Below, in pieces: positions 17,671-26,918 of a stretch of 46,779 bases of DNA. The notes under the pieces were generated by a model that saw nothing but the letters and a program-made list of their open reading frames with translations, searched no databases and was not told the origin of the DNA. The stretch is from Acidobacteriota bacterium (GTDB lineage Bacteria; Acidobacteriota; JAAYUB01; JAMOQF01). A program made the translations under genes and the position numbers. The DNA lies in the NCBI GenBank assembly GCA_027064125.1, contig JAMOQF010000106.1:1-46779 (forward strand). Reading direction: 5' to 3'. Positions within the stretch are counted from its first letter, which is position 1. Every line of letters begins with the position of its first letter.

Positions 17671-19850
17671 TATGCCTCCTTATTTTCTTCAATTAAAAAA
17701 ATGTAGTAAGGGTTTTTACCTTCAAGTATAGCAACATTTATTGTTAGATTTCTCTTTTTATGGGTAATCATTTTCAATCTTAGAAACTCATTTGAAAGGT
17801 CACTTTCATTAACTTCTTCAATTAACCTCATGAAAAAATCAATATTTTCAGCATCCTCTTCAAGATAGTCCCATGCCCTTTGATTGCTAAAGATAATTTC
17901 CCTGTTCCTTCTATCAAAAATGACAATTCCACAGGGAAGAAATGTCAAAAGTTCGTGAAAAATGAGTGAGTAAGCAGGCCCAGAACCGTCGATCTCCCTG
18001 AAAAGTATTTTTAGAAAAATTTCAGATATATTTCCTATGTTTTGGAGAAATTTTAGTTCACTTTCTCCCCATATTTCCATGGGATTTTTGTTTACAATGA
18101 TTATTGCATATGTGGGTGTTGTATCCCTAAATATAGGGATTATTGCAAGATTTTGGATTTTTTTATCTCGCATAATTTTTGAGATTTCCCATGGAATTAA
18201 TTCACTCATTTTAGTGTATAAAACAGCCTTTTGTTTTTCAGCTGTTTTTAAAGTTAGTAAGTCAAATTCTTCTATGGAAAAGGATGTAAATGCCTCCTTT
18301 TTTGTCTCTGAAAAGGGGAAGATTTTCCTGTCGGATATTGAAAAAATATAACCCTCACTTATGGTTAATGCCTTTGATATTTCTAAGGATACATTTGTAA
18401 GGAAATATTCAATGTCTAATTTTTCAGTTATGGATTTAATAATTTTGAGTAAGTGGAAGTGATAAATTGATTCTTTTTGAAGTTGATTATAGAGCTTTCT
18501 CTGTTCTGTTATATCCTTTACGGCGCCAGCAATAAATCTTTCACCTTCTATAAATATGGGGTAAAAATTTATTTCATAGAAATTTATATTATTTATGCCC
18601 TTTTCTACTTCAATGGTGATTGAGTTTTCGAAATTTTCAAATAGTTTTTCCATGTTTAAAAAATTTTCAAAAATTTTACGATCCTTTAAGGGGATTTTTT
18701 TGATAAATTCTGCTTCATTTGAAATGTTGAACATGGATTTTAATTTGGGGTTTATGTATACAAAGTCTGTACCGTTATGGAGGAAAAAACCTGTGTTTCC
18801 AGATTCCATGATGTTTGTTATTTCGTTGAATATGTAATTTTGCCTTTTTTTCTCTATTTCTTTTTTCAGGAATTTGTTTTCTCTTTCATGTTTCTCAATC
18901 TCCTTTTCCAAAAGAAGGATTAGAACTATAAAAGATATGAATATTACAAAAATAGATATGGATATATAAATAATTATGAGGAAAATTTTATCCCATGTCT
19001 TTTTAAATATATCTAATTTAACTGCGGTAATTAACACCCAATTCCTATTGTAAATTTTGATCTGTTTTGAGAAAAACATGGATTGAGAAGAGTCAACAAA
19101 TTGATCTATCCAGAACTTTTCATCTTTTAAAAAAATATCTTCAAAGTTTTTCATGTTTATATGGCATTTTAAACATTTTTCAGATGTAATTTTTGTTTCT
19201 GGAAAGGAAGTTACATAATTCAAGTTGCTGGAGTATAGGATATTGTAGTTATCTCCAATAATTGCGTAATTAAAATCAAAAAAGGACATGGTATTTTTTT
19301 TGAGTTTTTCTAAAGTGTAAGGAAGTTTGTATATTATAAATACTCCCTTAATAAATTCTCCTTTTCTAAATAGTGGGACAAAAATTCCAAAGGCTTTACC
19401 ACCTTCCAGAAGATCAAAAATTGTAGTAAAAATTAATTTTTTTTCAAATATTGCGTTGTTGATAAGTCTTTTAAACCTTGGAAGTTCATCTACTTTTGAA
19501 CTCTTTGGGATAGAATTTGGGGGGTAGTAGAATTCCAATTTTTTATTGTTGCTATAAATCTGGATGGAATAGATGTTTTTGTTATAAGTATATAGTGTTT
19601 TAACCGCAGCTATTTCTTCTTTCTTTTCCTTAAGTTTCAAAAGTTTAGTTGAAAATTCTGCTGCCTTTTCGGCGCTGGATATTAAAAAGTCTTTGAAAAG
19701 GTTGGTGAAATCTGTTGTATTTTTTATGAGTGTTTCTTTACTTTTTTCTATTTCCTTTTCTTTTATAGTGTTTACTGTGTTGTAAAGAAAAAAAAGTAAA
19801 ATAAAAGATACCACAAAAAAAAAGATGGAGAGATATTTAAATTTCCTCAT
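17670..19850 (-). CDS. Membrane multi-sensor protein: extracytoplasmic domain with CxxCH, TM, PAS, GAF-like, PAS-like; no recognised output domain
   Basis: Two TM segments flanking an approximately 260-aa loop containing EKCLKCH; PAS (ITNIMESGNTGFFLHNG...GAVKDITEQRKLY); C-terminal PAS-like LPCGIVIFDRRNREIIFSNQRAWDYL. Confidence 0.8.
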   Translation of the reverse strand: MRKFKYLSIFFFVVSFILLFFLYNTVNTIKEKEIEKSKETLIKNTTDFTNLFKDFLISSAEKAAEFSTKLLKLKEKKEEIAAVKTLYTYNKNIYSIQIYSNNKKLEFYYPPNSIPKSSKVDELPRFKRLINNAIFEKKLIFTTIFDLLEGGKAFGIFVPLFRKGEFIKGVFIIYKLPYTLEKLKKNTMSFFDFNYAIIGDNYNILYSSNLNYVTSFPETKITSEKCLKCHINMKNFEDIFLKDEKFWIDQFVDSSQSMFFSKQIKIYNRNWVLITAVKLDIFKKTWDKIFLIIIYISISIFVIFISFIVLILLLEKEIEKHERENKFLKKEIEKKRQNYIFNEITNIMESGNTGFFLHNGTDFVYINPKLKSMFNISNEAEFIKKIPLKDRKIFENFLNMEKLFENFENSITIEVEKGINNINFYEINFYPIFIEGERFIAGAVKDITEQRKLYNQLQKESIYHFHLLKIIKSITEKLDIEYFLTNVSLEISKALTISEGYIFSISDRKIFPFSETKKEAFTSFSIEEFDLLTLKTAEKQKAVLYTKMSELIPWEISKIMRDKKIQNLAIIPIFRDTTPTYAIIIVNKNPMEIWGESELKFLQNIGNISEIFLKILFREIDGSGPAYSLIFHELLTFLPCGIVIFDRRNREIIFSNQRAWDYLEEDAENIDFFMRLIEEVNESDLSNEFLRLKMITHKKRNLTINVAILEGKNPYYIFLIEENKEA

Positions 19851-19854
19851 ATAC

Positions 19855-21228
19855 CTATTCTAATGTATTTTTTAATCCAATGACAAGTTCTTTTTCTTCA
19901 ATGGGAAATACAGTTCTTAGATCTATTTTAATTGCTTTTTTTTCAATTCTTACAATAATAGGGGGTTTGTTTTCTCTCAATTTTTTGGCTATTTTTTCAG
20001 GTTGCTCAACGGCTAATACTATGTTGGGAGATTCAATGAGTTCTCCGGGAGTCGAACCACCACCTATCATTGAGTAACTTTTCTCAATTGAGATGGGGAT
20101 AGAAGGAAACTGTTTTTTAATTGTCCTTACGATCTTCCTGCACCTTTTTTCAAGGGACCCATAATCCTGGGAAATAATTTTAAAAAGTAAAGGGTAGTCA
20201 TCTTTGAAGTATTCCTTTAATACTTCGGAAAGTAAGAAATAGGTAATTTTATCCACTCTTAGAATTCTCATTAGTTGATTTTTCTTAAGTTTTTTGAGGA
20301 GATTTTCTTTGCCGAGAATTATTCCAGCCTGTGGACCTCCCATTAATTTGTCTCCACTAAAGGATATAATGTCAACACCTTTTTTAATTTCTTCAGAAAT
20401 TATAGGTTCTTCAGTGTTATTGTGTAGATAATCTTTAAATAAAAGACCACTACCTGCGTCTTCATAAAAGATTAAGTTGTGTTTTCTGGCAACTTTTATT
20501 AGTTCTTCAGTTTCTGGAAAGTGGGTAAATCCAGAAATATAGAAATTGCTCCTATGAACCTTCAGTATCATTGCTGTTTTTTCAGATATGTTTTCTTCAT
20601 AGTCTTCAACCTTTGTCTTATTGGTTGTTCCCACTTCCTTCAATACGGCACCACTTTCCTTCATTATCTCTGGAATTCTAAAGGATCCTCCAATTTCCAC
20701 AAGTTCACTTCTTGATACCAGAACTTCTTTTCCCTTTGCGAAGGTATTTAAAATTAAAAATACTGCAGCAGCATTATTATTGACCACAAGCGCATCTTCT
20801 ACTATCATAAGTTTTTTTATTATTTCAGAAAGGTTATTATCCCTGTGCCCCCTTTTCCCTCTTTTGAGATCAAATTCAAGATTACTGTATGAGTAAAGGG
20901 TTTGAGATATTTTTTCCAAAAGTTTCTGGTTAAGTGGAGATCTCCCAAGGTTTGTATGAATAATTACACCTGTTCCATTTATAACCCTTTTTATTCCATA
21001 ATTTTCGATTTCTTCTATTTTCCTGCTAAGTTGTGAAAAAATATATTCCTTAAATTTTTTCCTGTCATAGTTTTTAAAATAACCATCTTTTATTTTTGCT
21101 CTGATTTTTTCTAAAATTTCATTCAGCCATATTTTCAGGAAGTCCCTTTTATAAATTGAAAACTCTGGAATGAGTTTTATACTTTCAAGTAAATTGTTAA
21201 TTGATGGTATCTCTTTTAGTTCTTTCAT
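19855..21228 (-). CDS. selA: L-seryl-tRNA(Sec) selenium transferase
   Basis: RVINGTGVIIHTNLGRSPL, VNNNAAAVFLIL, VHRSNFYISGF, YEDAGSGLL, SFSGDKLMGGPQAG (PLP Lys). Confidence 0.94.
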   Translation of the reverse strand: MKELKEIPSINNLLESIKLIPEFSIYKRDFLKIWLNEILEKIRAKIKDGYFKNYDRKKFKEYIFSQLSRKIEEIENYGIKRVINGTGVIIHTNLGRSPLNQKLLEKISQTLYSYSNLEFDLKRGKRGHRDNNLSEIIKKLMIVEDALVVNNNAAAVFLILNTFAKGKEVLVSRSELVEIGGSFRIPEIMKESGAVLKEVGTTNKTKVEDYEENISEKTAMILKVHRSNFYISGFTHFPETEELIKVARKHNLIFYEDAGSGLLFKDYLHNNTEEPIISEEIKKGVDIISFSGDKLMGGPQAGIILGKENLLKKLKKNQLMRILRVDKITYFLLSEVLKEYFKDDYPLLFKIISQDYGSLEKRCRKIVRTIKKQFPSIPISIEKSYSMIGGGSTPGELIESPNIVLAVEQPEKIAKKLRENKPPIIVRIEKKAIKIDLRTVFPIEEKELVIGLKNTLE

Positions 21229-21233
21229 GGATA

Positions 21234-21262
21234 GAAAAAAGAAGACGACCTATTTGGTCGCC
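21234..21262 (-). terminator. Rho-independent terminator downstream of sdhB
   Basis: Minus strand GGCGACC-AAATA-GGTCGTC (one G:U pair) followed by TTCTTTTTT. Confidence 0.75.
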
Positions 21263-21269
21263 TTTAAAT

Positions 21270-22136
21270 TTATTCCACGCTTTTTGGGGGTGCAGGAGGG
21301 ATATTATCCTTTTTCTTGGGATTTTCCTGCTTAATTGGTAAAATCTTTGTGTCGTGTACAAGTTTTTTCCCGAAAAGGGAATCTTTTACTATTGCTTTTT
21401 TCAGCAACTGAATTGCAAGTGCAGGATCAACTCCCTTTGGACATGCTTCACTACAGGATCCTGCAAAGTGGCATCTAAAAACACCAAGAGGATTATCCAC
21501 AACCTCTTTTCTTTCATCAAAACCCTGATCTCTTGTATCTACAGAATACCTATAAGCCTGTGCAAGTGCCTGGGGGCCTGTAAATTCTTCCGCTGTTGCA
21601 ACTGTGGGACATGCAGCGAGACATATTCCACATTTTATACAAAATGTAAACTGTTCATATCTTTCAAGTTCTTCTACACCCTGATAAAATTCTCCTTCAA
21701 TTTCTTCTGGAGCGTTGTCATTTCTTAAAATATAGGGTTTTATGCTTTTGTGTTTTTCTATTAACTTGGTGAGATCAGGTACAAGATCTTTTATTATGGG
21801 GTAATTGGGCATTGGTTTTATTTCTATTACGTCAGAATTTAGATCCATTATCTGTGTTTGGCAGGCAAGCATGGGGAAATTATTTATAAACATTCCACAG
21901 GATCCACAAATCCCCATTCTGCAGGATGCCCTCCAACTAAGAGTATTGTCAAGATTTTCCTTTATATAGATTAACCCTTCAAGTACTGTCATTCCACCTA
22001 TAACAGGGACTTTGTATTCCTCAAACTTAGTGCTGTCTCCCTCCCCACTATATCTTAATACTTTAAAAGTTACGTCCTTTAAATGTGTTTCAAATTTTGA
22101 CTCTAAATTTTTTTCAGCCATTTTCACCACCTCCAC
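21270..22136 (-). CDS. sdhB: Succinate dehydrogenase/fumarate reductase iron-sulfur subunit
   Basis: SCRMGICGSCGM [2Fe-2S], CIKCGICLAACPT [4Fe-4S], CHFAGSCSEACPKGVDP [3Fe-4S]. Confidence 0.94.
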   Translation of the reverse strand: MEVVKMAEKNLESKFETHLKDVTFKVLRYSGEGDSTKFEEYKVPVIGGMTVLEGLIYIKENLDNTLSWRASCRMGICGSCGMFINNFPMLACQTQIMDLNSDVIEIKPMPNYPIIKDLVPDLTKLIEKHKSIKPYILRNDNAPEEIEGEFYQGVEELERYEQFTFCIKCGICLAACPTVATAEEFTGPQALAQAYRYSVDTRDQGFDERKEVVDNPLGVFRCHFAGSCSEACPKGVDPALAIQLLKKAIVKDSLFGKKLVHDTKILPIKQENPKKKDNIPPAPPKSVE

Positions 22137-22507
22137 TAACTTAACTTAGCCATATGACCGGTTATTATTGTGTATGCACCATAAATGAGAGCAAACAGTC
22201 CAACAATTACCACGATAAATGAGACAACTCCCCTACCCTTTTTTGAGAGATTTAGTTCAAAAATGAGGGATCTTACTCCATATAGGCCGTGGTATACTGC
22301 AAATAGAAGGAGTAATAGATAAATAACTGTGTGGGCAGTGGATTGCATCCTGGTTAAAACAGATTGCCATGCAAGGGAATCTCCCAGATGGAGGATTTTA
22401 TCAAAGTGCATTATTACCATGTGTATTCCCAGGAGAATTAAAAGAATTGCCCCTGAAAATATATGTAAAGACCATAATTTTGATTCTTTCATTTTTTTCC
22501 TCCTCAA
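22136..22507 (-). CDS. sdhD: Succinate dehydrogenase/fumarate reductase membrane subunit
   Basis: Three TM segments, conserved His residues (GIHMVIMHF; YHGLYGVRSLI); position within sdh operon. Confidence 0.75.
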   Translation of the reverse strand: MRRKKMKESKLWSLHIFSGAILLILLGIHMVIMHFDKILHLGDSLAWQSVLTRMQSTAHTVIYLLLLLFAVYHGLYGVRSLIFELNLSKKGRGVVSFIVVIVGLFALIYGAYTIITGHMAKLS

Positions 22508-22933
22508 CTATTTAGGTAGTAGATAAAAATCAGCAGCACCAACAAGGACTATAATAAGAACCAGGAACATAAGGAAAAAGAAAAAGCCCTTTTGTCTGTC
22601 CACAGAAGTGGTATATGGATAAACCTGTCTTCCTGGTTTTCCTATTCCTATTCCAAATTCAGCAAGTATCAATCTAAAACCGTTTAAGGCATGAAAAATT
22701 ACACCTACAAAAAGTAAGAATTCGAAAAAATGTAAAATGGGATGGTGGACAGTTTCCATTATGCCATTCCAGGCTGCCTTTCCCTTTATTTTGAATCCAG
22801 TTACATAAAGATGCATCAAAAGATAAGTTATTATTCCAAGACCTGTAATTCTCTGTAAAGTATATGCGTATCTCTGCAAACTAAATCTTCCAGCAGCTAT
22901 CCATCCCTTTATTCCCAATAAGTTTTTAACCAT
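22508..22933 (-). CDS. sdhC: Succinate dehydrogenase cytochrome b subunit
   Basis: QRYAYTLQRITGLGIITYLLMHLYVTG ... HHPILHFFEFLLFVGVIFHALNGFRLIL. Confidence 0.85.
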   Translation of the reverse strand: MVKNLLGIKGWIAAGRFSLQRYAYTLQRITGLGIITYLLMHLYVTGFKIKGKAAWNGIMETVHHPILHFFEFLLFVGVIFHALNGFRLILAEFGIGIGKPGRQVYPYTTSVDRQKGFFFFLMFLVLIIVLVGAADFYLLPK

Positions 22934-22948
22934 TTTATGCCTCCTAAG

Positions 22949-24673
22949 TTAATACTTTCTTTCTACAGGCTTCCATGTAGTTATTGTAACAGGAATGTAC
23001 TCAAACCTAACACCATCTTCGCCATCTGGATAGGCAAGGGTATGTTTGAGCCATTTTTCATCATCTCTTTTGGGAAAATCTCTTCTTGCATGTCCGCCCC
23101 TTGATTCCTCTCTTCTAAGGGCACCTTCTGCCATTATGTGAGCAACTGTAAGTACGAAGTTTGTTTCCATGTAGTAAGTTAAATCTGTGTTGTAGATTCT
23201 TCCTTTGTCTTTAATTTCAACATGTTTTATTCTTTCCTTAAGTTCTTTTATTTTAGCCACAGCCTCTTCTAAATTCTTTTTATCTCTGAAAACTCCAACT
23301 TTGTGGTCCATTACATTCTTTAATTCTTCCCTGATTTTGTAAACGCTTTCTGTTCCCTTTTGTTGCATCAAGCCTTTAAAAATTCTACTTTCTTCTTCAT
23401 CAAAAACCTTCTGGTCCACATCAATGGAAGTATTGTTCTTTTCTATATATTTAGCAGCCTCTTCACCTGTAATTTTTCCCCATGCTAAACACTCTGCAGT
23501 TGAATTTGTTCCAAGTCTGTTTGCGCCATGTAAACTGGAGCATCCAGCTTCTCCTGCGACCCATATTCCCTCAAAATCTGGAGTTTCTCCTCTAATATTT
23601 GTGTGGATACCTCCCATGGAATAGTGGGCAACTGGTCTTATGGGTATGGGTTCTTCTATGGGGTCAACGCCCACAAATTTCATGGCAATTTCTCTAATTT
23701 GTGGGAGTCTTGTGGTTATTTTTTCTGCCCCTAAGTGGGTGAGATCCAGGTGGACATAATCGAGTCCTCTGGGTCCCTTAAACCCTCTTCCTTCAAGTAT
23801 TTCAGTAATTATTGATCTTGAAACTATATCTCTTGGAGCAAGTTCCATCATAGAGGGAGCGTACTTTGACATAAATCTTTCACCATCTTTATTTCTTAAA
23901 TAGCCTCCTTCTCCTCTACATGCTTCTGTCATTAAAATTCCAGAAGGTATAAGTCCTGTGGGGTGAAACTGTAGAAATTCCATATCTTTAATGGGGATAC
24001 CTGCCTTAAATGCCATTGCCACTCCATCTCCAGTCACCGTATAGGCATATGTTGTGAATCCGAAAAGTCTTCCTGCACCTCCACTTGCAATTATCAAGGC
24101 CTTGGCGGTAAAGCCCAAAAATTCACCTGTTCGCATATCTATTGCTGTAAGTCCCATAAACTTCTTATTCTTTACTTTGATTGAAGTTACGAAAAATTCG
24201 TCATATCGGGTAAAGTCATTTATCTTTAACAGGGTGTCATATAAAGTTTGCATCTCATAAAATCCAGTTTTATCTGCAGCAAAAACAGCTCTCGGAAATG
24301 AGTGTCCCCCAAAGGGCCTTTGAGCAATTCTTCCATCTTCCCTTCTTGACCAGGGGATTCCCCATTTGTCAAGCGTTCTGATCTCAGATGGCATAATTTC
24401 AACGAATTTAAATACAACATCCTGATCTGCAAGAAAATCTGAACCCTTCACAGTATCCCATGCATGTAGTTCATGAGAATCTCCCTCTTCAGGTCTTAAT
24501 ACCGCTGCTGTTCCTCCTTCAGCAGATACCGAATGGGATCTCATTAACTGTATTTTTGAAAGCATGCCAATATCCAACTTGCCCTTTGAGGCAATGGACG
24601 CTGCAAGGGCTGCTCTTAGTCCTGCTATACCAGAACCGAGAATTAACAAATCATGATGAATTATCCTTACCAT
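22949..24673 (-). CDS. sdhA: Succinate dehydrogenase/fumarate reductase flavoprotein subunit
   Basis: HHDLLILGSGIAGLRAAL, SHSVSAEGGTAAV, MEFLQFHPTGL, TEACRGEGGYL, RPVAHYSMGGIHTN, GEAGCSSLHGANRLGTNS. Confidence 0.95.
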   Translation of the reverse strand: MVRIIHHDLLILGSGIAGLRAALAASIASKGKLDIGMLSKIQLMRSHSVSAEGGTAAVLRPEEGDSHELHAWDTVKGSDFLADQDVVFKFVEIMPSEIRTLDKWGIPWSRREDGRIAQRPFGGHSFPRAVFAADKTGFYEMQTLYDTLLKINDFTRYDEFFVTSIKVKNKKFMGLTAIDMRTGEFLGFTAKALIIASGGAGRLFGFTTYAYTVTGDGVAMAFKAGIPIKDMEFLQFHPTGLIPSGILMTEACRGEGGYLRNKDGERFMSKYAPSMMELAPRDIVSRSIITEILEGRGFKGPRGLDYVHLDLTHLGAEKITTRLPQIREIAMKFVGVDPIEEPIPIRPVAHYSMGGIHTNIRGETPDFEGIWVAGEAGCSSLHGANRLGTNSTAECLAWGKITGEEAAKYIEKNNTSIDVDQKVFDEEESRIFKGLMQQKGTESVYKIREELKNVMDHKVGVFRDKKNLEEAVAKIKELKERIKHVEIKDKGRIYNTDLTYYMETNFVLTVAHIMAEGALRREESRGGHARRDFPKRDDEKWLKHTLAYPDGEDGVRFEYIPVTITTWKPVERKY

Positions 24674-24707
24674 AGTTAATCCTTCCTATGAGAAATTAAA
24701 AATAATT

Positions 24708-24734
24708 CTAATACTTTAAATCCAAAATAGTCAA
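24708..24734 (-). promoter_or_regulatory. Possible promoter of the sdh operon
   Basis: Minus strand TTGACT (24734-24729) with TATTAG (24713-24708), spacer 15 nt (short); AGGAAGG SD follows. Confidence 0.35.
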
Positions 24735-24745
24735 GAAAGAATAAA

Positions 24746-26905
24746 TTATTTTAAATCTATTATTAATGGTGAATTGGTAGTTTCCCATTCTCCTTTGAGG
24801 GTATTTTTTTCACCTTCAAAAATTAAATAGCCATATTTCCCATAGTGGGTTACTTTTCCAATAACCCTTTCAAAGGAAATTTCATTTCCATCATCAACAA
24901 AAATGCAGAGAGGAATATTGTTGGAGAGTTTACTTTTAAATATTATTACTGCCTTTTTATTTCCCATTATTGGATATGGTCTGCCCTTTAGTAGGAGATT
25001 TCCATCTTTTATGTCAACTTCCTGCTGAGAAATTTCTCTGATTTTTTCATTTAAATTTTCACTTGAGTTCTGGAAGAATATAACAGTTTTTTCCTCTGAA
25101 ATTTTTGAAATGGCATCTTCTATTGAGTTTAAGGTGAAGAAATCCTTTTTAGGGAAGTTGCTTTTTAGAATTTCTAAATAGGTTTTTTTATTTTTAAATT
25201 CTTGAGAAAAGTACACATATATTGAATTTTTACCGAGAATTGTGGCTATGGATGGTGGAATCTCTTCGGGATATAGTTTTCTAAATATGTCATAATCGGG
25301 ATCAACAATTAATTTGAGTGGTTTTTCTTTTAGAATGATTTGATATTCATGTTCTTTCTCTTTTAAGGTTAATCTTCTAAATTCTCTTCCACTTTCAGTA
25401 ATTATTTCCACAGGGATTAAAAGTTGGTAAGTGGGATCACTCTGGGATAGGGTAAATGAAATCAGGTAATTTTTCTTCCCAACCTGAAATACCATATTCA
25501 ATTTTAGATTGATTTCAGGTGCCCCTTTTCTATAGATCCACTGAGTGAAAAACCAATCAAGAGAAGTATCCAGGTTCTTTTCAAATTCAGGTATTTTTTT
25601 ATTTTCTTCCTGATATTCTTTTAATTTTTCCTCATGCATTTTTTCCCATGTATCCTCAAAAATTCTTTCAATATCAATCCAACTTGCCTTTTTCCAGATC
25701 ATTTCACTATAAAAATTTTTAAGAGATTCATAGAAAACTTCATCTCCAACTAATTTTCTCAACATGTGAAAAACCATTAGGGATTTTCCATAACCTATGG
25801 CTCTTTGAGCAGGGTTATGCCTTTCCACAAATTGGCTTAAAGAAATTTCATTTTCTCTTTTAACGTATGCCATATAATTTACAAGTAGTTGTCTCCTGTA
25901 ATTTACTGCATATTTTTTACCCTTTAATTCTTTATAGTAGTGATCTGCCATGTAGGATGTAAGTCCTTCACACCAGTTTCCCTCATTATAATTTACAAAC
26001 ACAGAATTGCCCCACCAGTTGTGAAGCACCTCATGTCCCAAAGAGGTGTGTACGATAAATGGAAGTCTTAGAATATCTTTTCCAAGCAGGGTAAATGATG
26101 GCATACCATATCCTGTGGGTAGTTGATTCTCAACCACTGCAAATTTACCAAAGGGGTACTTTCCAATCAATTCTGAATACATTTTTACATATTTTTTTAT
26201 TGCACTTAAATAGTTCCAGGTGAGGAAATTATCTTCAGGGAAAAAGTAGGTATATAGATTGATATTTTCATACCTATCTTTTTCCATCTTGAAATTTCCC
26301 CCAATTAAAAATATGGGTTCAACGGGGTGAGATTCCAGATATGTATAAGATGTATAGAGTCCAGAACTTTTCTTTCCCAGAAAAATTCCTCCCGTTACAA
26401 AGGTCAGATTGTCTTTGGTTAAAATTTTTATTCTAAAAGGTGAAAGTTCATTTTCAAAGTGGGGATACCAATAGCCATCGGGAGGTAAATATACAAAATC
26501 ATTTTTTATATATCCAGATGTATCAAGGTTAATAAATTCCTGGGAAAATCTTGCATTTTTTGGAAAATCATTAAATATTCCACTGAAGGAAATCTCAATT
26601 TTCCCACCAGAAAAGAGTAGATAAGATGGAATTCTTAAAAAATTTTTTCCTTCTTTTTCAACTATTTCAATATTTCTCAATTTTCCATTGATCTTTAAAC
26701 CATTTACTTTGAGTATTTTGCCTATTGGAAGTAGGAGGTCTTTTTTACATTTACCAATGGAAATAACATCTTTGCCAGATAAAAAGTGATTTTCTGTTTC
26801 TATTTGGACCTCAATGAGATGGTTTAATATTTTTTGGGGGTAAATATTACACAAAAAGATGGTGGTAAAAAATATTATCGCAAGGAGTTTGAAATAAGTT
26901 TTCAT
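24746..26905 (-). CDS. M1 family aminopeptidase-like metallopeptidase, exported
   Basis: SLGHEVLHNWWGNSVFVNYNEGNWCEGLTSY (HExxH-18-E); signal peptide from MKTYFKLLAIIFF; start moved to 26905, which is preceded by GGAGG. Confidence 0.88.
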   Translation of the reverse strand: MKTYFKLLAIIFFTTIFLCNIYPQKILNHLIEVQIETENHFLSGKDVISIGKCKKDLLLPIGKILKVNGLKINGKLRNIEIVEKEGKNFLRIPSYLLFSGGKIEISFSGIFNDFPKNARFSQEFINLDTSGYIKNDFVYLPPDGYWYPHFENELSPFRIKILTKDNLTFVTGGIFLGKKSSGLYTSYTYLESHPVEPIFLIGGNFKMEKDRYENINLYTYFFPEDNFLTWNYLSAIKKYVKMYSELIGKYPFGKFAVVENQLPTGYGMPSFTLLGKDILRLPFIVHTSLGHEVLHNWWGNSVFVNYNEGNWCEGLTSYMADHYYKELKGKKYAVNYRRQLLVNYMAYVKRENEISLSQFVERHNPAQRAIGYGKSLMVFHMLRKLVGDEVFYESLKNFYSEMIWKKASWIDIERIFEDTWEKMHEEKLKEYQEENKKIPEFEKNLDTSLDWFFTQWIYRKGAPEINLKLNMVFQVGKKNYLISFTLSQSDPTYQLLIPVEIITESGREFRRLTLKEKEHEYQIILKEKPLKLIVDPDYDIFRKLYPEEIPPSIATILGKNSIYVYFSQEFKNKKTYLEILKSNFPKKDFFTLNSIEDAISKISEEKTVIFFQNSSENLNEKIREISQQEVDIKDGNLLLKGRPYPIMGNKKAVIIFKSKLSNNIPLCIFVDDGNEISFERVIGKVTHYGKYGYLIFEGEKNTLKGEWETTNSPLIIDLK

Positions 26906-26918
26906 ATCTACCTCCAGG

